DNA from: Mycobacterium sp. 236(2023)
GTDB lineage: Bacteria; Actinomycetota; Actinomycetes; Mycobacteriales; Mycobacteriaceae
Length of the DNA stretch: 64,000 nucleotides
Assembly: GCF_029623955.1 (NCBI RefSeq)
Contig: NZ_JARSBP010000006.1
Span: 372,001-436,000, forward strand
Reading direction: 5' to 3'
In this document: piece by piece, positions 51,868 through 60,642 of the stretch
How the letters are laid out: every line of letters begins with the position of its first letter
Position numbering within the stretch: the first letter of the stretch is position 1
Notes under the pieces: generated by a model
Told to the model about the DNA's origin: nothing
What the model saw: the letters and a program-made list of their open reading frames with translations, nothing else
Database searches by the model: none
Translations under genes and position numbers: made by a program

Positions 51868-52581
51868 ATGGATGCCGTCGGTGTGGTGTTGGCCGCGGGC
51901 CTGGGCACCCGGGTCGGAGCCGACGGGAACAAGGCCTACCTGCCGCTGGCGGGGCGCAGCATGCTCGTGTGGTCGTTGGACACCCTCACCCGACTGCCGG
52001 ATGTGGCCAGGACCATCCTCGTGTTCCGCCAGGGCGAGCTCCAGCTGGCCCGCGACACCGTCGACCGTGAACTTCCACACGCCACAGTCGAATTGGTCGA
52101 AGGCGGCGAGACGCGACACGGCTCGGAGACGAACGTCGTGCGCTACCTGGCCGATGACATCGAGTCCGGCGCCGTCGACGTGGTGGCCATTCACGACGCT
52201 GCGCGGCCGCTGGCCGGGCCAGGCATGTTTCGCGAGGCGATCGCGGTGGCCCGCGCGTTCGGTGGTGCGCTGCCAGCTCTTCCCGTCGAGAATCTCGCGA
52301 CCCACGACGGACACGGCCTGGCTCCAGTTGATCAGCGGGCCACCCTGGTCAGGGTTCAGACACCGCAGGCGTTCCGCGCCGTCGATCTACTGCACGCCTA
52401 TCGCAGCGCCGAACGCGACGGCTTCGAGGGCACCGACACCTCGTCGTGCATCGAGCGCTACACCGATGTCGAGGTGCGGACCTTCGCGGGCCGAATCGAC
52501 AATTTCAAGGTCACCTATGCGCGCGACATCGCTGTCGCGCAACACCTGCTCAGCGACCGGACCCGGCACGCCGGCTCGTGA
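51868..52581 (+). CDS. IspD-like nucleotidyltransferase (copy 1)
   Basis: A 237-residue Rossmann-type cytidylyltransferase. VVLAAGLGTRVGADGNKAYLPLAG (6-29) carries the glycine-rich GxGxR loop and the Lys that hold CTP in IspD; HDAARPL (the Asp that binds magnesium) and TPQAF and KVTYARDIAVA near the end follow the IspD pattern. IspD makes 4-diphosphocytidyl-methylerythritol in isoprenoid synthesis. The canonical mycobacterial ispD is next to ispF elsewhere, so this is probably a paralogue with another sugar-alcohol substrate. Its last 32 bases overlap copy 2 on the other strand. Confidence 0.82.
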   Translation: MDAVGVVLAAGLGTRVGADGNKAYLPLAGRSMLVWSLDTLTRLPDVARTILVFRQGELQLARDTVDRELPHATVELVEGGETRHGSETNVVRYLADDIESGAVDVVAIHDAARPLAGPGMFREAIAVARAFGGALPALPVENLATHDGHGLAPVDQRATLVRVQTPQAFRAVDLLHAYRSAERDGFEGTDTSSCIERYTDVEVRTFAGRIDNFKVTYARDIAVAQHLLSDRTRHAGS

Positions 52582-53233
52582 TGACCGCGGCGAGATAGTC
52601 GGCGTCGCCGGGCAATTGGATCCTGACGGTGTCGGTCTCGCCGTCGACCAGGGTCACCGACACCTTTGCGGCGAGCGCCGCGTCGAGGTCATCGAACTCG
52701 TCAACCGCGCTCCGCGCGACGAGCATCGACAGAACCTCGCCATCGAAGCCGCGCGGGTACTGAACGGTGCGCAGCGGTGCCCGGTCGACGGTGGCGGTGA
52801 CGGCGCCTTCGGGGTCGACGGCCTTGATGCTGTCGGTGACCGGGCAGATCGGCAACACGGCACGCGCGCCGCCGCGCAGTGCCGCCGCCACGCGGTCCAG
52901 AGTCGCAGGCGCGATGAGCGGCCATGCGATGTCGTGCAGCAGCACCGGCCCGGTAGGCACCTCACCAAGGGCACGCAGGCCCGCCGCGACGCAGTGCGCA
53001 CGTTCTCCCGGCTCTTCGGCGACCCGAACCTGCACGGGTGAAAGACCTTGTCGTGTCAGTGATTCCCGAACCTCGTCGGCAAAAGGCGCGGCCGGCGCGA
53101 CCACCACGTCACCGACGGACATCAAGGTCCGCACGATCGACACCAGCGGGGACTGTCCGGCCACCGGCGCGAACACCGCCTCGCGCCGCTGCGCAAGACC
53201 CACGGGGATAGGCAGGATCGCCGTCACAGTCAC
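52550..53233 (-). CDS. IspD-like protein with degenerate nucleotide loop (copy 2)
   Basis: A 227-residue protein aligned with IspD along its length: a strand-loop start, a central LLHDIAWPL in place of HDAARP, a TDSIKAVD segment, TVQYPRGF in place of TPQAF, and a final RIQLPGDADYLAAVI. The N-terminal loop reads ILPIPVGLAQRREAVFAPVAG, lacking the GxGxR and Lys expected for CTP binding. It may be inactive or bind another ligand. The tail-to-tail arrangement with copy 1 suggests an old inverted duplication. Confidence 0.7.
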   Translation of the reverse strand: MTVTAILPIPVGLAQRREAVFAPVAGQSPLVSIVRTLMSVGDVVVAPAAPFADEVRESLTRQGLSPVQVRVAEEPGERAHCVAAGLRALGEVPTGPVLLHDIAWPLIAPATLDRVAAALRGGARAVLPICPVTDSIKAVDPEGAVTATVDRAPLRTVQYPRGFDGEVLSMLVARSAVDEFDDLDAALAAKVSVTLVDGETDTVRIQLPGDADYLAAVITSRRAGSGR

Positions 53234-53253
53234 GGCGCTCGAGGCTATACGGC

Positions 53254-53889
53254 CTACACCGGTTCGAACGACTCGATCAGCCAGTTGCCGTCGATTTTCT
53301 TCAGGCCCACCTTCACGCTGCTCGCAGCGAACGAACCGTCGGGGTTCTCCTTGCTCGTGGTTGTCTGGTTGATGAACACGAGCACCTCGGCGGATTCCGG
53401 CTGGATCTCCGACACCGCGGCACGGACGACCGAGGCGGCCGTCTTGACGGCTTTCTCTCGCGCCGCCGGGGTGACGATCTGTTCGGTGAATTGCGTGTAG
53501 TACGAGAGGAAGTCGCCGGTCAGCTTGGATTTGGCGTTGGCGAAGTCCTGGTCGAGCGATTCCGGCGAGTAGGACAGCAACGCCACGGTGCCCGTCTTGG
53601 CGGCATCGAGGGCGACCGTCGCCGCCGCCGGATCGGTCTGCTGGTCGGGGCGGTAGTCGTTGAAGTACAACCAGCTGGCCAGCCCGGCGGAGCTGGCCAA
53701 CAGGACAAAGGCCAGCACCGCGGCGACGATCAGTGCGCGCGCAGACCGGCGCCCGGACTTCGTCGGAGCCTCAGCGGCGTCGTCTTCTGGTTCGTCGTCC
53801 GATTCGACGGTGGCAACTTCGGGCGTCGCGTCGTCGTCGGTCACCGAATCTTCCACGTCGGTGTCGGGGGTGCGGTCTTCGTCGCTCAC
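53254..53889 (-). CDS. Mce-associated membrane protein
   Basis: A 211-residue protein from GTG 53889, overlapping the stop of the upstream gene by four bases. Residues about 1-50 are acidic and disordered, 55-77 one transmembrane helix (LIVAAVLAFVLLASSAGLASWLYF), and 90-211 an outer domain with the NTF2-like pattern of Mce-associated proteins (KTGTVALLSYSPESLDQDFANAKSKLTGDF, ending GNWLIESFEPV). Such proteins support Mce lipid importers. No mce operon is visible here. Type II topology is expected. Confidence 0.82.
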   Translation of the reverse strand: MSDEDRTPDTDVEDSVTDDDATPEVATVESDDEPEDDAAEAPTKSGRRSARALIVAAVLAFVLLASSAGLASWLYFNDYRPDQQTDPAAATVALDAAKTGTVALLSYSPESLDQDFANAKSKLTGDFLSYYTQFTEQIVTPAAREKAVKTAASVVRAAVSEIQPESAEVLVFINQTTTSKENPDGSFAASSVKVGLKKIDGNWLIESFEPV

Positions 53890-54800
53890 GGCACGAACTC
53901 GACTTTCGCCATCTTGATCTGATCGTTCTCGCGCTCGAGGCTCACGCTGAGTCGCCACGTGCGCGGTTCCTGGTTCGCGCCAGCGGAATTGGTGACCCGC
54001 GACGAGGCGGCGACGAGCACCTCGGCTTTGTCGTCGGACATCGATTCGACGGCGGTGGAGTTGACCGTCACCTCGGTGATGACCTTTGAATCCTGGGCCA
54101 CCTTGACGAAATCGGCGGCCTGCGACTGGAAGTCGTCTTTGAACTGGCCGGTCGAGTTGTCGATGATGCGCTGGACATCCGCCTCGGCGTTGTTGAAGTC
54201 CAGCGACATCAACGTCACGACGCTCTGCCTGGCGGCCGCCGAATATTCGGCGTTCTGCTGACGCACCTTGTCCGCGTTGCGATGTTCGACGATGAAGAAG
54301 CCGCTCAGGGCGAGCAGCGCGACCGAACCCAGCACCGCCAGGATCGTCAGCGCCACGGCGATGCCGCGCCCTGTCACTCTCGGGCGCGGGACCCGGCGCT
54401 TGCGGGGCGTGGCGGCATCCGGCGATTCGTCGACCCCGAGTTCGACAGCCGTCGATTCGTCCGTGCCTTCGATGACATCGCTCTCGGCGGGCTCTGCCTC
54501 CGTGTCGGCGGGCTCTGCCTCCGTGTCGGCGGGCTCGGCCTCCGTGTCGGCGGTTTGGGTTCCTGCTGCGGTTTGGGTCGCCGGTGCGGTCTTGGCTGTC
54601 AACGCCTCGCGCCGCAGACGCGCCGCGCGGGCACGCGCCCGGGCCGCAGCGGCCATCGCGTCGGCCTCTGCGGCCTCAGCTTCGGCTTCGTCGGCGAGCG
54701 CTCGTGCCTGCTCGGCATCGGTCGATCGGTCAGGTTCCACGGTCGATTCCTCGACGCGATCGGCGTCGATCACCGAGTCGCGGCGCCTGAAAGACGGCAC
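53886..54800 (-). CDS. Mce-associated membrane protein with coiled Ala-rich N-terminus
   Basis: A 304-residue protein from ATG 54800. Residues 27-70 are an Ala, Glu, Arg-rich helix that likely forms a coiled coil; 75-115 hold three ADTEAEP repeats; one transmembrane helix lies at about 148-172 (IAVALTILAVLGSVALLALSGFFI), followed by an NTF2-like outer domain (about 180-304). It precedes the second Mce-associated gene with a four-base overlap, so the two probably form a unit. These orphan pairs occur outside mce operons in mycobacteria. The repeat is encoded by a 21-base tandem repeat. Confidence 0.82.
   Translation of the reverse strand: MPSFRRRDSVIDADRVEESTVEPDRSTDAEQARALADEAEAEAAEADAMAAAARARARAARLRREALTAKTAPATQTAAGTQTADTEAEPADTEAEPADTEAEPAESDVIEGTDESTAVELGVDESPDAATPRKRRVPRPRVTGRGIAVALTILAVLGSVALLALSGFFIVEHRNADKVRQQNAEYSAAARQSVVTLMSLDFNNAEADVQRIIDNSTGQFKDDFQSQAADFVKVAQDSKVITEVTVNSTAVESMSDDKAEVLVAASSRVTNSAGANQEPRTWRLSVSLERENDQIKMAKVEFVP
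54489..54551. repeat. 21-base tandem repeat (three copies) in the Mce-associated gene
   Basis: Units at 54489-54509, 54510-54530 and 54531-54551, the third with one base change (GGGCTCTGCC to GGGCTCGGCC). It encodes three ADTEAEP-type repeats in the disordered region. Because the unit is a multiple of three, copy number could vary without breaking the frame. Confidence 0.9.
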
Positions 54801-54843
54801 ACCGACCTCCTTGTCTGCTGCGTCATTGCATGGCCAACACTAT

Positions 54844-54858
54844 GAGAATGTCGTTCTT
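54844..54858. promoter_or_regulatory. Candidate GAGAA-N5-TTCTY site upstream of the Mce-associated pair
   Basis: GAGAATGTCGTTCTT has the spacing of the better site at 57625 (GAGAA-N5-TTCTC) with one arm mismatch. It lies 44 bases upstream of the Mce-associated gene start. This is the weakest of the four related sites. Confidence 0.35.
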
Positions 54859-54951
54859 CTTTTTTGAGTATCCCACTCACGATACCCTCGATTTGCAGGT
54901 CCGGACAAAAGCGCTGTCTGCGAAAACGCTGTTTCCAGGCTGTGCACCTGC

Positions 54952-56415
54952 TCAGCGCTGAAGGTTCTGTAACCGGTCTTTCATCACCTTGCCGGTGGCA
55001 TTCAACGGCAACTCGTCGAGGAACTCTACAGAGCGAGGGACCTTGAAACCGGCCATTCGGTCGCGACACCACGCGATCAGCTCGTCGTCAGTCAACACGC
55101 CGGCGGCGGACGGCCTGGCCACGATGAACGCCTTGCCGACCTGCCCCAAGCGTTCGTCCGGCACGCCGATGACCGCGGCCTGGGCGATGTCGGGGTGCTC
55201 CAGCAGGAAACCCTCGATTTCCGCGGGATAGGCATTGAAACCGCCCACGATGAACATGTCCTTCTTCCGGCCCACGATCCGCAGCCGGCCCTCGGCGTCC
55301 ACCGTGCCGAGATCGCCGGTGTGCAGCCAGCCGTCCGGGTCGATCGTCTCGGCAGTGGCGATCGGGTCGTCGAGATAGCCCTGCATCACCGTGTAGCCAC
55401 GCACCAGCACCTCGCCGTCGTCGGCGATGCGCATCTCGACGCCGTCGCAGGCCTTGCCGGCTGTCGTCGCGATGTCGGTGAACGAATCTCCCGGCCGCGA
55501 CAACGTCACCGTCCCCGCCTCGGTGAGGCCGTAGCCCGTCGCAAGGGTCTGGAAGGGCAGCTCTTCGTGCACCCGCCGGATCAGCTCGACGGGGATGTCG
55601 GCTGCGCCGGTCACACCCGCACGAAGCGTGGCCAGCCGCGACTTGTCCGGCAGTGACAGCAGGGAGTGGTACAGCGTCGGCGGACCGGGCAGCATCGTGA
55701 TGCGCTCTGCGGCAATGAGTTCCACCACTCGGTCCACGTCGAACACCTGCACCGGCAGCATCGTGGCACCGCGGATGAACGACGCGATCAGGCCGGCCTT
55801 GTAGCCGAACGTGTGGAAGTACGGGTTGATCATCAGGTAGCGGTCACCCTCGCGCAGATCGGCGAGGTCGCACCACTCTTCGTACAGGCGCATGTTCTGC
55901 GCGTGATTCATCATCACACCCTTGGGGCGACCCGTCGTGCCCGACGTGAAGATGATGTCCGAGATGTCTGTCGATTCCAGAGGTCGACTGAAAGGCTTTC
56001 CGCTGGCGAGGAAGTCGGACTTTAGATCGATGACAGGGATATCCCCGGGAGCGCTGTAGTCGACTCCGAGGAAGCCCTGCTGGACGAGCACCGCCTTGGC
56101 GCCGCTGCGGCTGATGATGTCGGCCGCTTCGTCGGTCTTGAATCGGGTGTTGACCGGAACCAGCACACCACCGGCCGTCAGCAGACCGAACGCGGCGATG
56201 ATCCACTCGACGCTGTTGGGGGCCCAGACGGCCGCCCGGTCACCCTTCTCGATCCCGAGATCGGCGAATGCGCCTGCGGCGCAGGAAATCCGCTCGACCA
56301 GCTCAGTGAAGGTCAAGCGCAGCGAACCGTCGACGACCGCTTCCGCGTCGCCGAACCGGTCCGCCGCGCTTGCAACCAACTCCGGGATGGTCTGCCATCG
56401 GGCGTGATACGTCAC
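54952..56415 (-). CDS. FadD3-like acyl-CoA ligase
   Basis: A 487-residue adenylate-forming enzyme from ATG 56415. The P-loop-like IIFTSGTTGRPKGVMMNH (about 154-171), GYGLTEAG (A5), HTGDLGTVDAEGRLRIVGRKKDMF (A7-A8) and the terminal Lys in PLNATGKVMK (A10) are all present. Length and internal motifs (RYLMINPYFHTFGYKAGLIAS) resemble FadD3, which activates the CD-ring propanoate of steroids, but substrate is not proven. It overlaps the stop of the amidohydrolase gene by four bases, in one operon with it. Confidence 0.85.
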   Translation of the reverse strand: MTYHARWQTIPELVASAADRFGDAEAVVDGSLRLTFTELVERISCAAGAFADLGIEKGDRAAVWAPNSVEWIIAAFGLLTAGGVLVPVNTRFKTDEAADIISRSGAKAVLVQQGFLGVDYSAPGDIPVIDLKSDFLASGKPFSRPLESTDISDIIFTSGTTGRPKGVMMNHAQNMRLYEEWCDLADLREGDRYLMINPYFHTFGYKAGLIASFIRGATMLPVQVFDVDRVVELIAAERITMLPGPPTLYHSLLSLPDKSRLATLRAGVTGAADIPVELIRRVHEELPFQTLATGYGLTEAGTVTLSRPGDSFTDIATTAGKACDGVEMRIADDGEVLVRGYTVMQGYLDDPIATAETIDPDGWLHTGDLGTVDAEGRLRIVGRKKDMFIVGGFNAYPAEIEGFLLEHPDIAQAAVIGVPDERLGQVGKAFIVARPSAAGVLTDDELIAWCRDRMAGFKVPRSVEFLDELPLNATGKVMKDRLQNLQR

Positions 56416-57602
56416 GTCGTGACGAGACGACCCAGGTTTCCACCCATGATCTTGGCCTGATCCTCGACCGCAAGGTGCTCAAGCGCGGTGACGTAGTGCG
56501 TCGGCTCGGCCAGACCCTCGGGATGCGGCCAGTCGGATCCGTAGAGCACCTGGTCCACGCCGATGAGGTTGATCAGGTCGTCGATGCCCTCTTCGTAGAA
56601 CGGGCTGACGTAGATGCGGTTCTTGATCTCTTCCATCGGGTTTCCGAGGAACGCTTCGGGTGCCTTCTTGTACACCTCGGACATCGAATCCAGCAGCGGG
56701 AACATCCACTTCGAGCCGGCCTCGACGATGCCGACCTTGAGCTTGGGGAAGCGGAACAGTGCACCGTGAATCACCCACGAGGCCACCGCATCCTGGATCG
56801 GACGCCATTCGTTGAGGATCGACATCGCGTTGGTCTGGAACGGCAACATCTCCTGTGCCGCGCCGTCCCACTCCGACGTGTAGCGCGAGTAACCGCTGTC
56901 GGAGGAGTGCATACCGACGAAGATGTCGTGCTCGACGCACCGCTCCCAGAACGGGTCGAACTCCGGCAGCGCGAACGACCGCGGGCCGCGGAAGCCGGGC
57001 ACCGGCGCCGGGCGGATCAGGATGGCGCGGGCGCCACGCTTGACGGCCCACTCCAGCTCTTCGATCGCCTTCTCGACGATGGGGAGCGTGATCACCGGCG
57101 TGGTGAAGATGCGGCCCTGGTAGTTGAAGCCCCAGACCTCGTGCAACCACTCGTTGAGCGCGTGGATGATGACGTGGATCGCGACCGGATCATCGGACAG
57201 ACGCTCCTCGATGAGGCTGGCCAGCGTCGGGAACATCAGGCTGCGGTCGACGCCCAGCTCGTCCATGACCTTGATGCGCGGCTCGGGCTCGAAGAACGCC
57301 GGGATGGCCTTCATCGGCTCGCCGAACAGCTCGCGCTTGCTCTTGCCGTCGGGGTTGCCGTATTTGAAGTACTCCTCCCACGCACCCGGCTTCGCGACGA
57401 CCGAGAAGGTCGGGTTGGGGATGTAGTTGCTGATCTGGCCCTTAAGCGCGATCTTCGTGCGTCCGTTGATCTCGACGTACTGGACGACGTCCTTGTACTC
57501 CTTGGGGAGGTACTTGGTCATCGCCTCCGGCGGCTCATAGAGGTGGTTGTCCGCATCGAACAGCGGGAACGGGATATCCACCCGGTGCGACAGTTGTCCC
57601 AT
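56412..57602 (-). CDS. Amidohydrolase-family (TIM barrel) protein
   Basis: A 396-residue protein of the amidohydrolase-2 (ACMSD-like) family. FDADNHLYEPP (15-25) holds the first metal ligands (D, H in place of HxH), and SDWPHPEG near 350 carries the conserved Asp and His. A central GMHSSDSGY holds another His. Such mycobacterial enzymes occur in steroid and aromatic catabolism clusters; whether this one decarboxylates or hydrolyses its substrate is unknown. First gene of the leftward operon with the FadD3-like ligase; a perfect palindrome lies 23 bases upstream. Confidence 0.85.
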   Translation of the reverse strand: MGQLSHRVDIPFPLFDADNHLYEPPEAMTKYLPKEYKDVVQYVEINGRTKIALKGQISNYIPNPTFSVVAKPGAWEEYFKYGNPDGKSKRELFGEPMKAIPAFFEPEPRIKVMDELGVDRSLMFPTLASLIEERLSDDPVAIHVIIHALNEWLHEVWGFNYQGRIFTTPVITLPIVEKAIEELEWAVKRGARAILIRPAPVPGFRGPRSFALPEFDPFWERCVEHDIFVGMHSSDSGYSRYTSEWDGAAQEMLPFQTNAMSILNEWRPIQDAVASWVIHGALFRFPKLKVGIVEAGSKWMFPLLDSMSEVYKKAPEAFLGNPMEEIKNRIYVSPFYEEGIDDLINLIGVDQVLYGSDWPHPEGLAEPTHYVTALEHLAVEDQAKIMGGNLGRLVTT

Positions 57603-57624
57603 GAAAGACTCCTTTTCCTATCGA

Positions 57625-57639
57625 GAGAATCGTATTCTC
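57625..57639. promoter_or_regulatory. Palindromic operator GAGAAT-CGT-ATTCTC
   Basis: A perfect 15-base palindrome 23 bases upstream of the amidohydrolase start, between it and the end of the next acyl-CoA ligase gene. Its arms match those of the sites at 59303 and 60643, though with reversed spacing. A TetR-type operator is the likely role. Confidence 0.65.
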
Positions 57640-57643
57640 ATTT

Positions 57644-59209
57644 TCAGTGAGCCGCAACGACCGCGTACTCGCCGGCTGCGACCTGCAGTCTGATCACGTA
57701 CTTCTGAACCTTGCCGCTGGCCGTCCGCGGGAAGTCCTGCCCCTCGGGGACACGGTGCAACTCCTCTGGCCACTTCTGTCTGGCGATGCCCACGTCCTTG
57801 AAGTGCGCACGCACGTCGTCGAGGCTCGGCATCTGCCGGCCGTCGCGAAGGCGCAACACCGCGGCCGCGCGCTCGCCCAGCCGGTCATCCGGGGCGGCGA
57901 CGACGACGGCCTCGGCCACCTCCGGCATCGCCAAGAGCACCTCTTCGACTTCGAGCGCGGAGATGTTCTCGCCACCGCGGATGATCACGTCGGCCTTGCG
58001 GTCGGTGATCGTCAGATAGCCGTCGTCGTCGAGAACGCCGACGTCACCGGTGCGATACCAGCCGTCCTCGTCGAACGCCGACGCCGTCAGGGCGTCGTCG
58101 GTATAGCCGAGGCACAGATCGGGCCCGCGACTGTAGATCTCACCGTCCTCACCGAGCCGGATCTCCACTCCCGGACGTGGGTCGCCGTCGGTGAACAGCC
58201 GCTTCGCCTCCGGCGCGCTGGGGCGCGATCCGGTGATCGACGGGTGCTCGGTGCTGCCGTACGAGCGGAACACGAACATGCCCAGATCGGTCAATCGCTG
58301 CGTGACCGCCGCAGGGACCGTCGAGCCGCCGAGCCCGACGGTCTTGAACCGGCTCAGATGCTCGGGCCTGCAATCGGGGTGGTCGAGCAGGCTGGTGACG
58401 AAGTACGGCGGACCACCGCCGATCGACAGTCCGTCGCTCTCGATCAACGCCAGCACCCGGCCCGGATCCCACACGTCGCACAGGTCGATCGGAGCCCCTT
58501 CGAGCACCGGGATCAGGAACGCCCCGACCATGCCGATGAAGTGCCCGACGGGCGTCGCGGTCAGCTGTCTGCCCCGGTCGGGCGGGTAGTTCTCCAGGAG
58601 CTGACGCGTCTCGAAGCTCAGCGTCTGGTGGCTGTGGATCACGCCCTTCGGATCCCGGGTGGTCCCCGAGGTGAAGGCGATCAAGGCAGGCGCCGCCGGG
58701 TCGGCCGGCAGCGTGCCGACCAGCGGCTCATCGGCAAGGATTTCGTCGAAGGTGTCACCCACGAGCGCGACGATCGGCACGTCCGTGCAGAGGTCGGGCT
58801 GATGCCGCAGCCGCCCGAACTCCTCGGTGGTGACGAAGACCTTCGGCTTGGCCGTCGCGAGGATGTGCCCGAGTTCTTTGCGGCCATAGAAGTGGACGAT
58901 CGGCACGATGACGGCTCCGAGGAACGACGACGCCCAGAACGTGACGGCAGCTTCCCGCCAGTTCGGCAGTTGGAAGGCCACGACGTCGCCCGGTCCGACG
59001 CCGCGCGCCTGCAGCCCCGCCGCGAACCGCCGGGCGTCCCGTTCGACCTCGCCGAACGTGCCCGTGTAGGGACGCACCGCCGAGTGCACACAGAAGCCGG
59101 CATCAGGGCTGCTCGCGAGCCCGCGGGCGAGCAGGTCACCCAGCGTCTCCCGGGTCCAGTAGCCCTCCTGCTCGTAATGGCTGACCAGCTCTGCAGGAAT
59201 CGTTCGCAT
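57644..59209 (-). CDS. Acyl-CoA synthetase (AMP-binding, FadD type)
   Basis: A 521-residue adenylate-forming ligase from ATG 59209. Motifs: LIAFTSGTTRDPKGVIHSH (about 172-190), RSYGSTEHPS (A5), YRTGDVGVLDDDGYLTITDRKADVI (A7-A8), and RTASGKVQKYVIR with the catalytic Lys near the C-terminus. It would activate a carboxylic acid as a CoA thioester in the cytoplasm; the substrate is not defined. It is divergent from the crotonase gene at 59349, with a GAGAA/TTCTC site between them. Confidence 0.88.
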   Translation of the reverse strand: MRTIPAELVSHYEQEGYWTRETLGDLLARGLASSPDAGFCVHSAVRPYTGTFGEVERDARRFAAGLQARGVGPGDVVAFQLPNWREAAVTFWASSFLGAVIVPIVHFYGRKELGHILATAKPKVFVTTEEFGRLRHQPDLCTDVPIVALVGDTFDEILADEPLVGTLPADPAAPALIAFTSGTTRDPKGVIHSHQTLSFETRQLLENYPPDRGRQLTATPVGHFIGMVGAFLIPVLEGAPIDLCDVWDPGRVLALIESDGLSIGGGPPYFVTSLLDHPDCRPEHLSRFKTVGLGGSTVPAAVTQRLTDLGMFVFRSYGSTEHPSITGSRPSAPEAKRLFTDGDPRPGVEIRLGEDGEIYSRGPDLCLGYTDDALTASAFDEDGWYRTGDVGVLDDDGYLTITDRKADVIIRGGENISALEVEEVLLAMPEVAEAVVVAAPDDRLGERAAAVLRLRDGRQMPSLDDVRAHFKDVGIARQKWPEELHRVPEGQDFPRTASGKVQKYVIRLQVAAGEYAVVAAH

Positions 59210-59302
59210 GGCAGCGAGTCGTCCTTTCCCGTGCGCGAGGAGGTGCCTTCAGGCGGTGGTTCGAGAGGCGTCGGCGATACTGGAGTAGTCGTAGGCGATG
59301 CT

Positions 59303-59321
59303 ATTCTCCGCCTGCGAGAAT
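59303..59321. promoter_or_regulatory. ATTCTC-N7-GAGAAT operator between divergent ligase and crotonase genes
   Basis: ATTCTC (59303-59308) and GAGAAT (59316-59321) are perfect complements with a seven-base spacer. The same layout, GTTCTC-N7-GAGAAC, appears at 60643-60661 in the next divergent promoter. It lies 94 bases from the ligase start and 28 from the crotonase start. Confidence 0.7.
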
Positions 59322-59348
59322 GCCAATACCGCAGATGGAGAATGCCCG

Positions 59349-60065
59349 ATGGTGGACCTCGAGATCGAGGATGGTCTGGCGATCATCACCATCGATCGCC
59401 CGCATGCGCGCAACGCGATCTCCCTGGAGACGATGGACCAGCTCGACAAGGCGCTCGACGGTGCGCAGGGAGCCACCGCTCTCGCGCTGACCGGCGCCGG
59501 GGACAAGGCGTTCGTCTCCGGCGGCGACCTCAAGGAACTCAGCGCGCTGCGCACCGAGGAGCAGGCCGGGGCGATGGCGTTCCGGATGCGATCGATTTGC
59601 GATCGCATCGCCGCCTTCCCCGGGCCCGTGGTGGCCGCGCTCAACGGCCACGCACTCGGTGGCGGCGCGGAGTTCGCCGTGGCGGCCGACATCCGGCTGG
59701 CTGCCGACGACATCAAGATCGGCTTCAACCAGGTCGCGCTCGCGATCATGCCGGCCTGGGGCGGCGCCGAACGGCTGGTTCAGCTGGTCGGCTACAGCCG
59801 GGCTCTGCTGTTGGCGGGTACCGGGCGGATCCTTGCTGCCACCGAGGCCGAACGGTTCGGGCTGATCGATCAGGTGATCCCGCGGGCCTCGTTCGACGAA
59901 CAGTGGCGCCTGACCGCGCGGTTGCTGGCCAGCACCCCGGCAAACGAGGTCAAGCGTGTCATGCGCGGTGTGCCAACGACCGAAGCCGTCGCGGCGTTCG
60001 CCCGGCTCTGGGTGTCCGACGAGCACTGGACGGCCGCCGACAAGGTGATGAACAAGGGCAAGTGA
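59349..60065 (+). CDS. Enoyl-CoA hydratase/isomerase-family protein
   Basis: A 238-residue crotonase from ATG 59349 with a GGAG ribosome-binding site; the frame is open for 17 more codons upstream through the operator, which is unlikely to be coding. GDKAFVSGGDL (51-61) and NGHALGGGAEFAVAAD (99-114) form the oxyanion hole. The first catalytic Glu is present (E108); the second position (GFNQVALAI) is A130, not Glu. It may hydrate or isomerise an unsaturated acyl-CoA in this cluster. It ends seven bases from the convergent VOC gene. Confidence 0.83.
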   Translation: MVDLEIEDGLAIITIDRPHARNAISLETMDQLDKALDGAQGATALALTGAGDKAFVSGGDLKELSALRTEEQAGAMAFRMRSICDRIAAFPGPVVAALNGHALGGGAEFAVAADIRLAADDIKIGFNQVALAIMPAWGGAERLVQLVGYSRALLLAGTGRILAATEAERFGLIDQVIPRASFDEQWRLTARLLASTPANEVKRVMRGVPTTEAVAAFARLWVSDEHWTAADKVMNKGK

Positions 60066-60071
60066 CGGTCT

Positions 60072-60623
60072 TCAGAGACTGAGTTCCCGAATGGGATCGC
60101 TGCCGTCCCAGCCTGCGGCGGCGTCGCGCAGAAACGTGTCCATCCCTTTGGTCGTTTCAGTCAGCTCCATGATCTCAATGACCGCTGCGGGCCCGTCTGG
60201 CTGCTCCACGTAGGCGAAACGCGTGCCCAGGTCCTCACCGCCTGACCACACCACCGGCCAACCGACGTCGGCGATCTTGCGCATCGTCTCCTCGAAATCC
60301 TCGGTCCAGTAAGCCAACTGGTGGAACCCCGGTCCCCGGGCGGCAAGAAACTCGGTGAAAACGCTCGCGGTGTCGTCGTGCTGGTGGATCAGCTCGACCT
60401 GTAGGTCGCCACTGTTGGCCAACGCCAGCGACAGCGTGATCTCGCAGGGTCGGCCGCGGTACGTCACGCGCTGCGGGACGCCCCGGATGACGGTCCACGG
60501 GCCGACACCGAGTGCGACCCAGCTGGCAAACGCAGCGTCCAAATCGGTCACCACATAGCCGATCTGGCGAATTCGTCCGGGAAGGATTACGACGGCGACG
60601 CTAACAGGTAGCCGCACACGCAT
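60072..60623 (-). CDS. VOC/glyoxalase-fold protein
   Basis: A 183-residue protein with two beta-alpha-beta-beta-beta units of the vicinal oxygen chelate fold: GRIRQIGYVVTDLDAAFASWVALG at the start, and FHQLAYWTEDFEETMRKIAD in the second half, with Glu near EIMEL as the last possible metal ligand. VOC proteins may be isomerases, epimerases, dioxygenases or lyases; methylmalonyl-CoA-epimerase-like members are close. The exact start is uncertain because several in-frame codons lie near 60623. Divergent from the DUF35 gene with a shared GTTCTC-N7-GAGAAC site. Confidence 0.78.
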   Translation of the reverse strand: MRVRLPVSVAVVILPGRIRQIGYVVTDLDAAFASWVALGVGPWTVIRGVPQRVTYRGRPCEITLSLALANSGDLQVELIHQHDDTASVFTEFLAARGPGFHQLAYWTEDFEETMRKIADVGWPVVWSGGEDLGTRFAYVEQPDGPAAVIEIMELTETTKGMDTFLRDAAAGWDGSDPIRELSL

Positions 60624-60642
60624 ACTCGCATAGTCCGAACAT

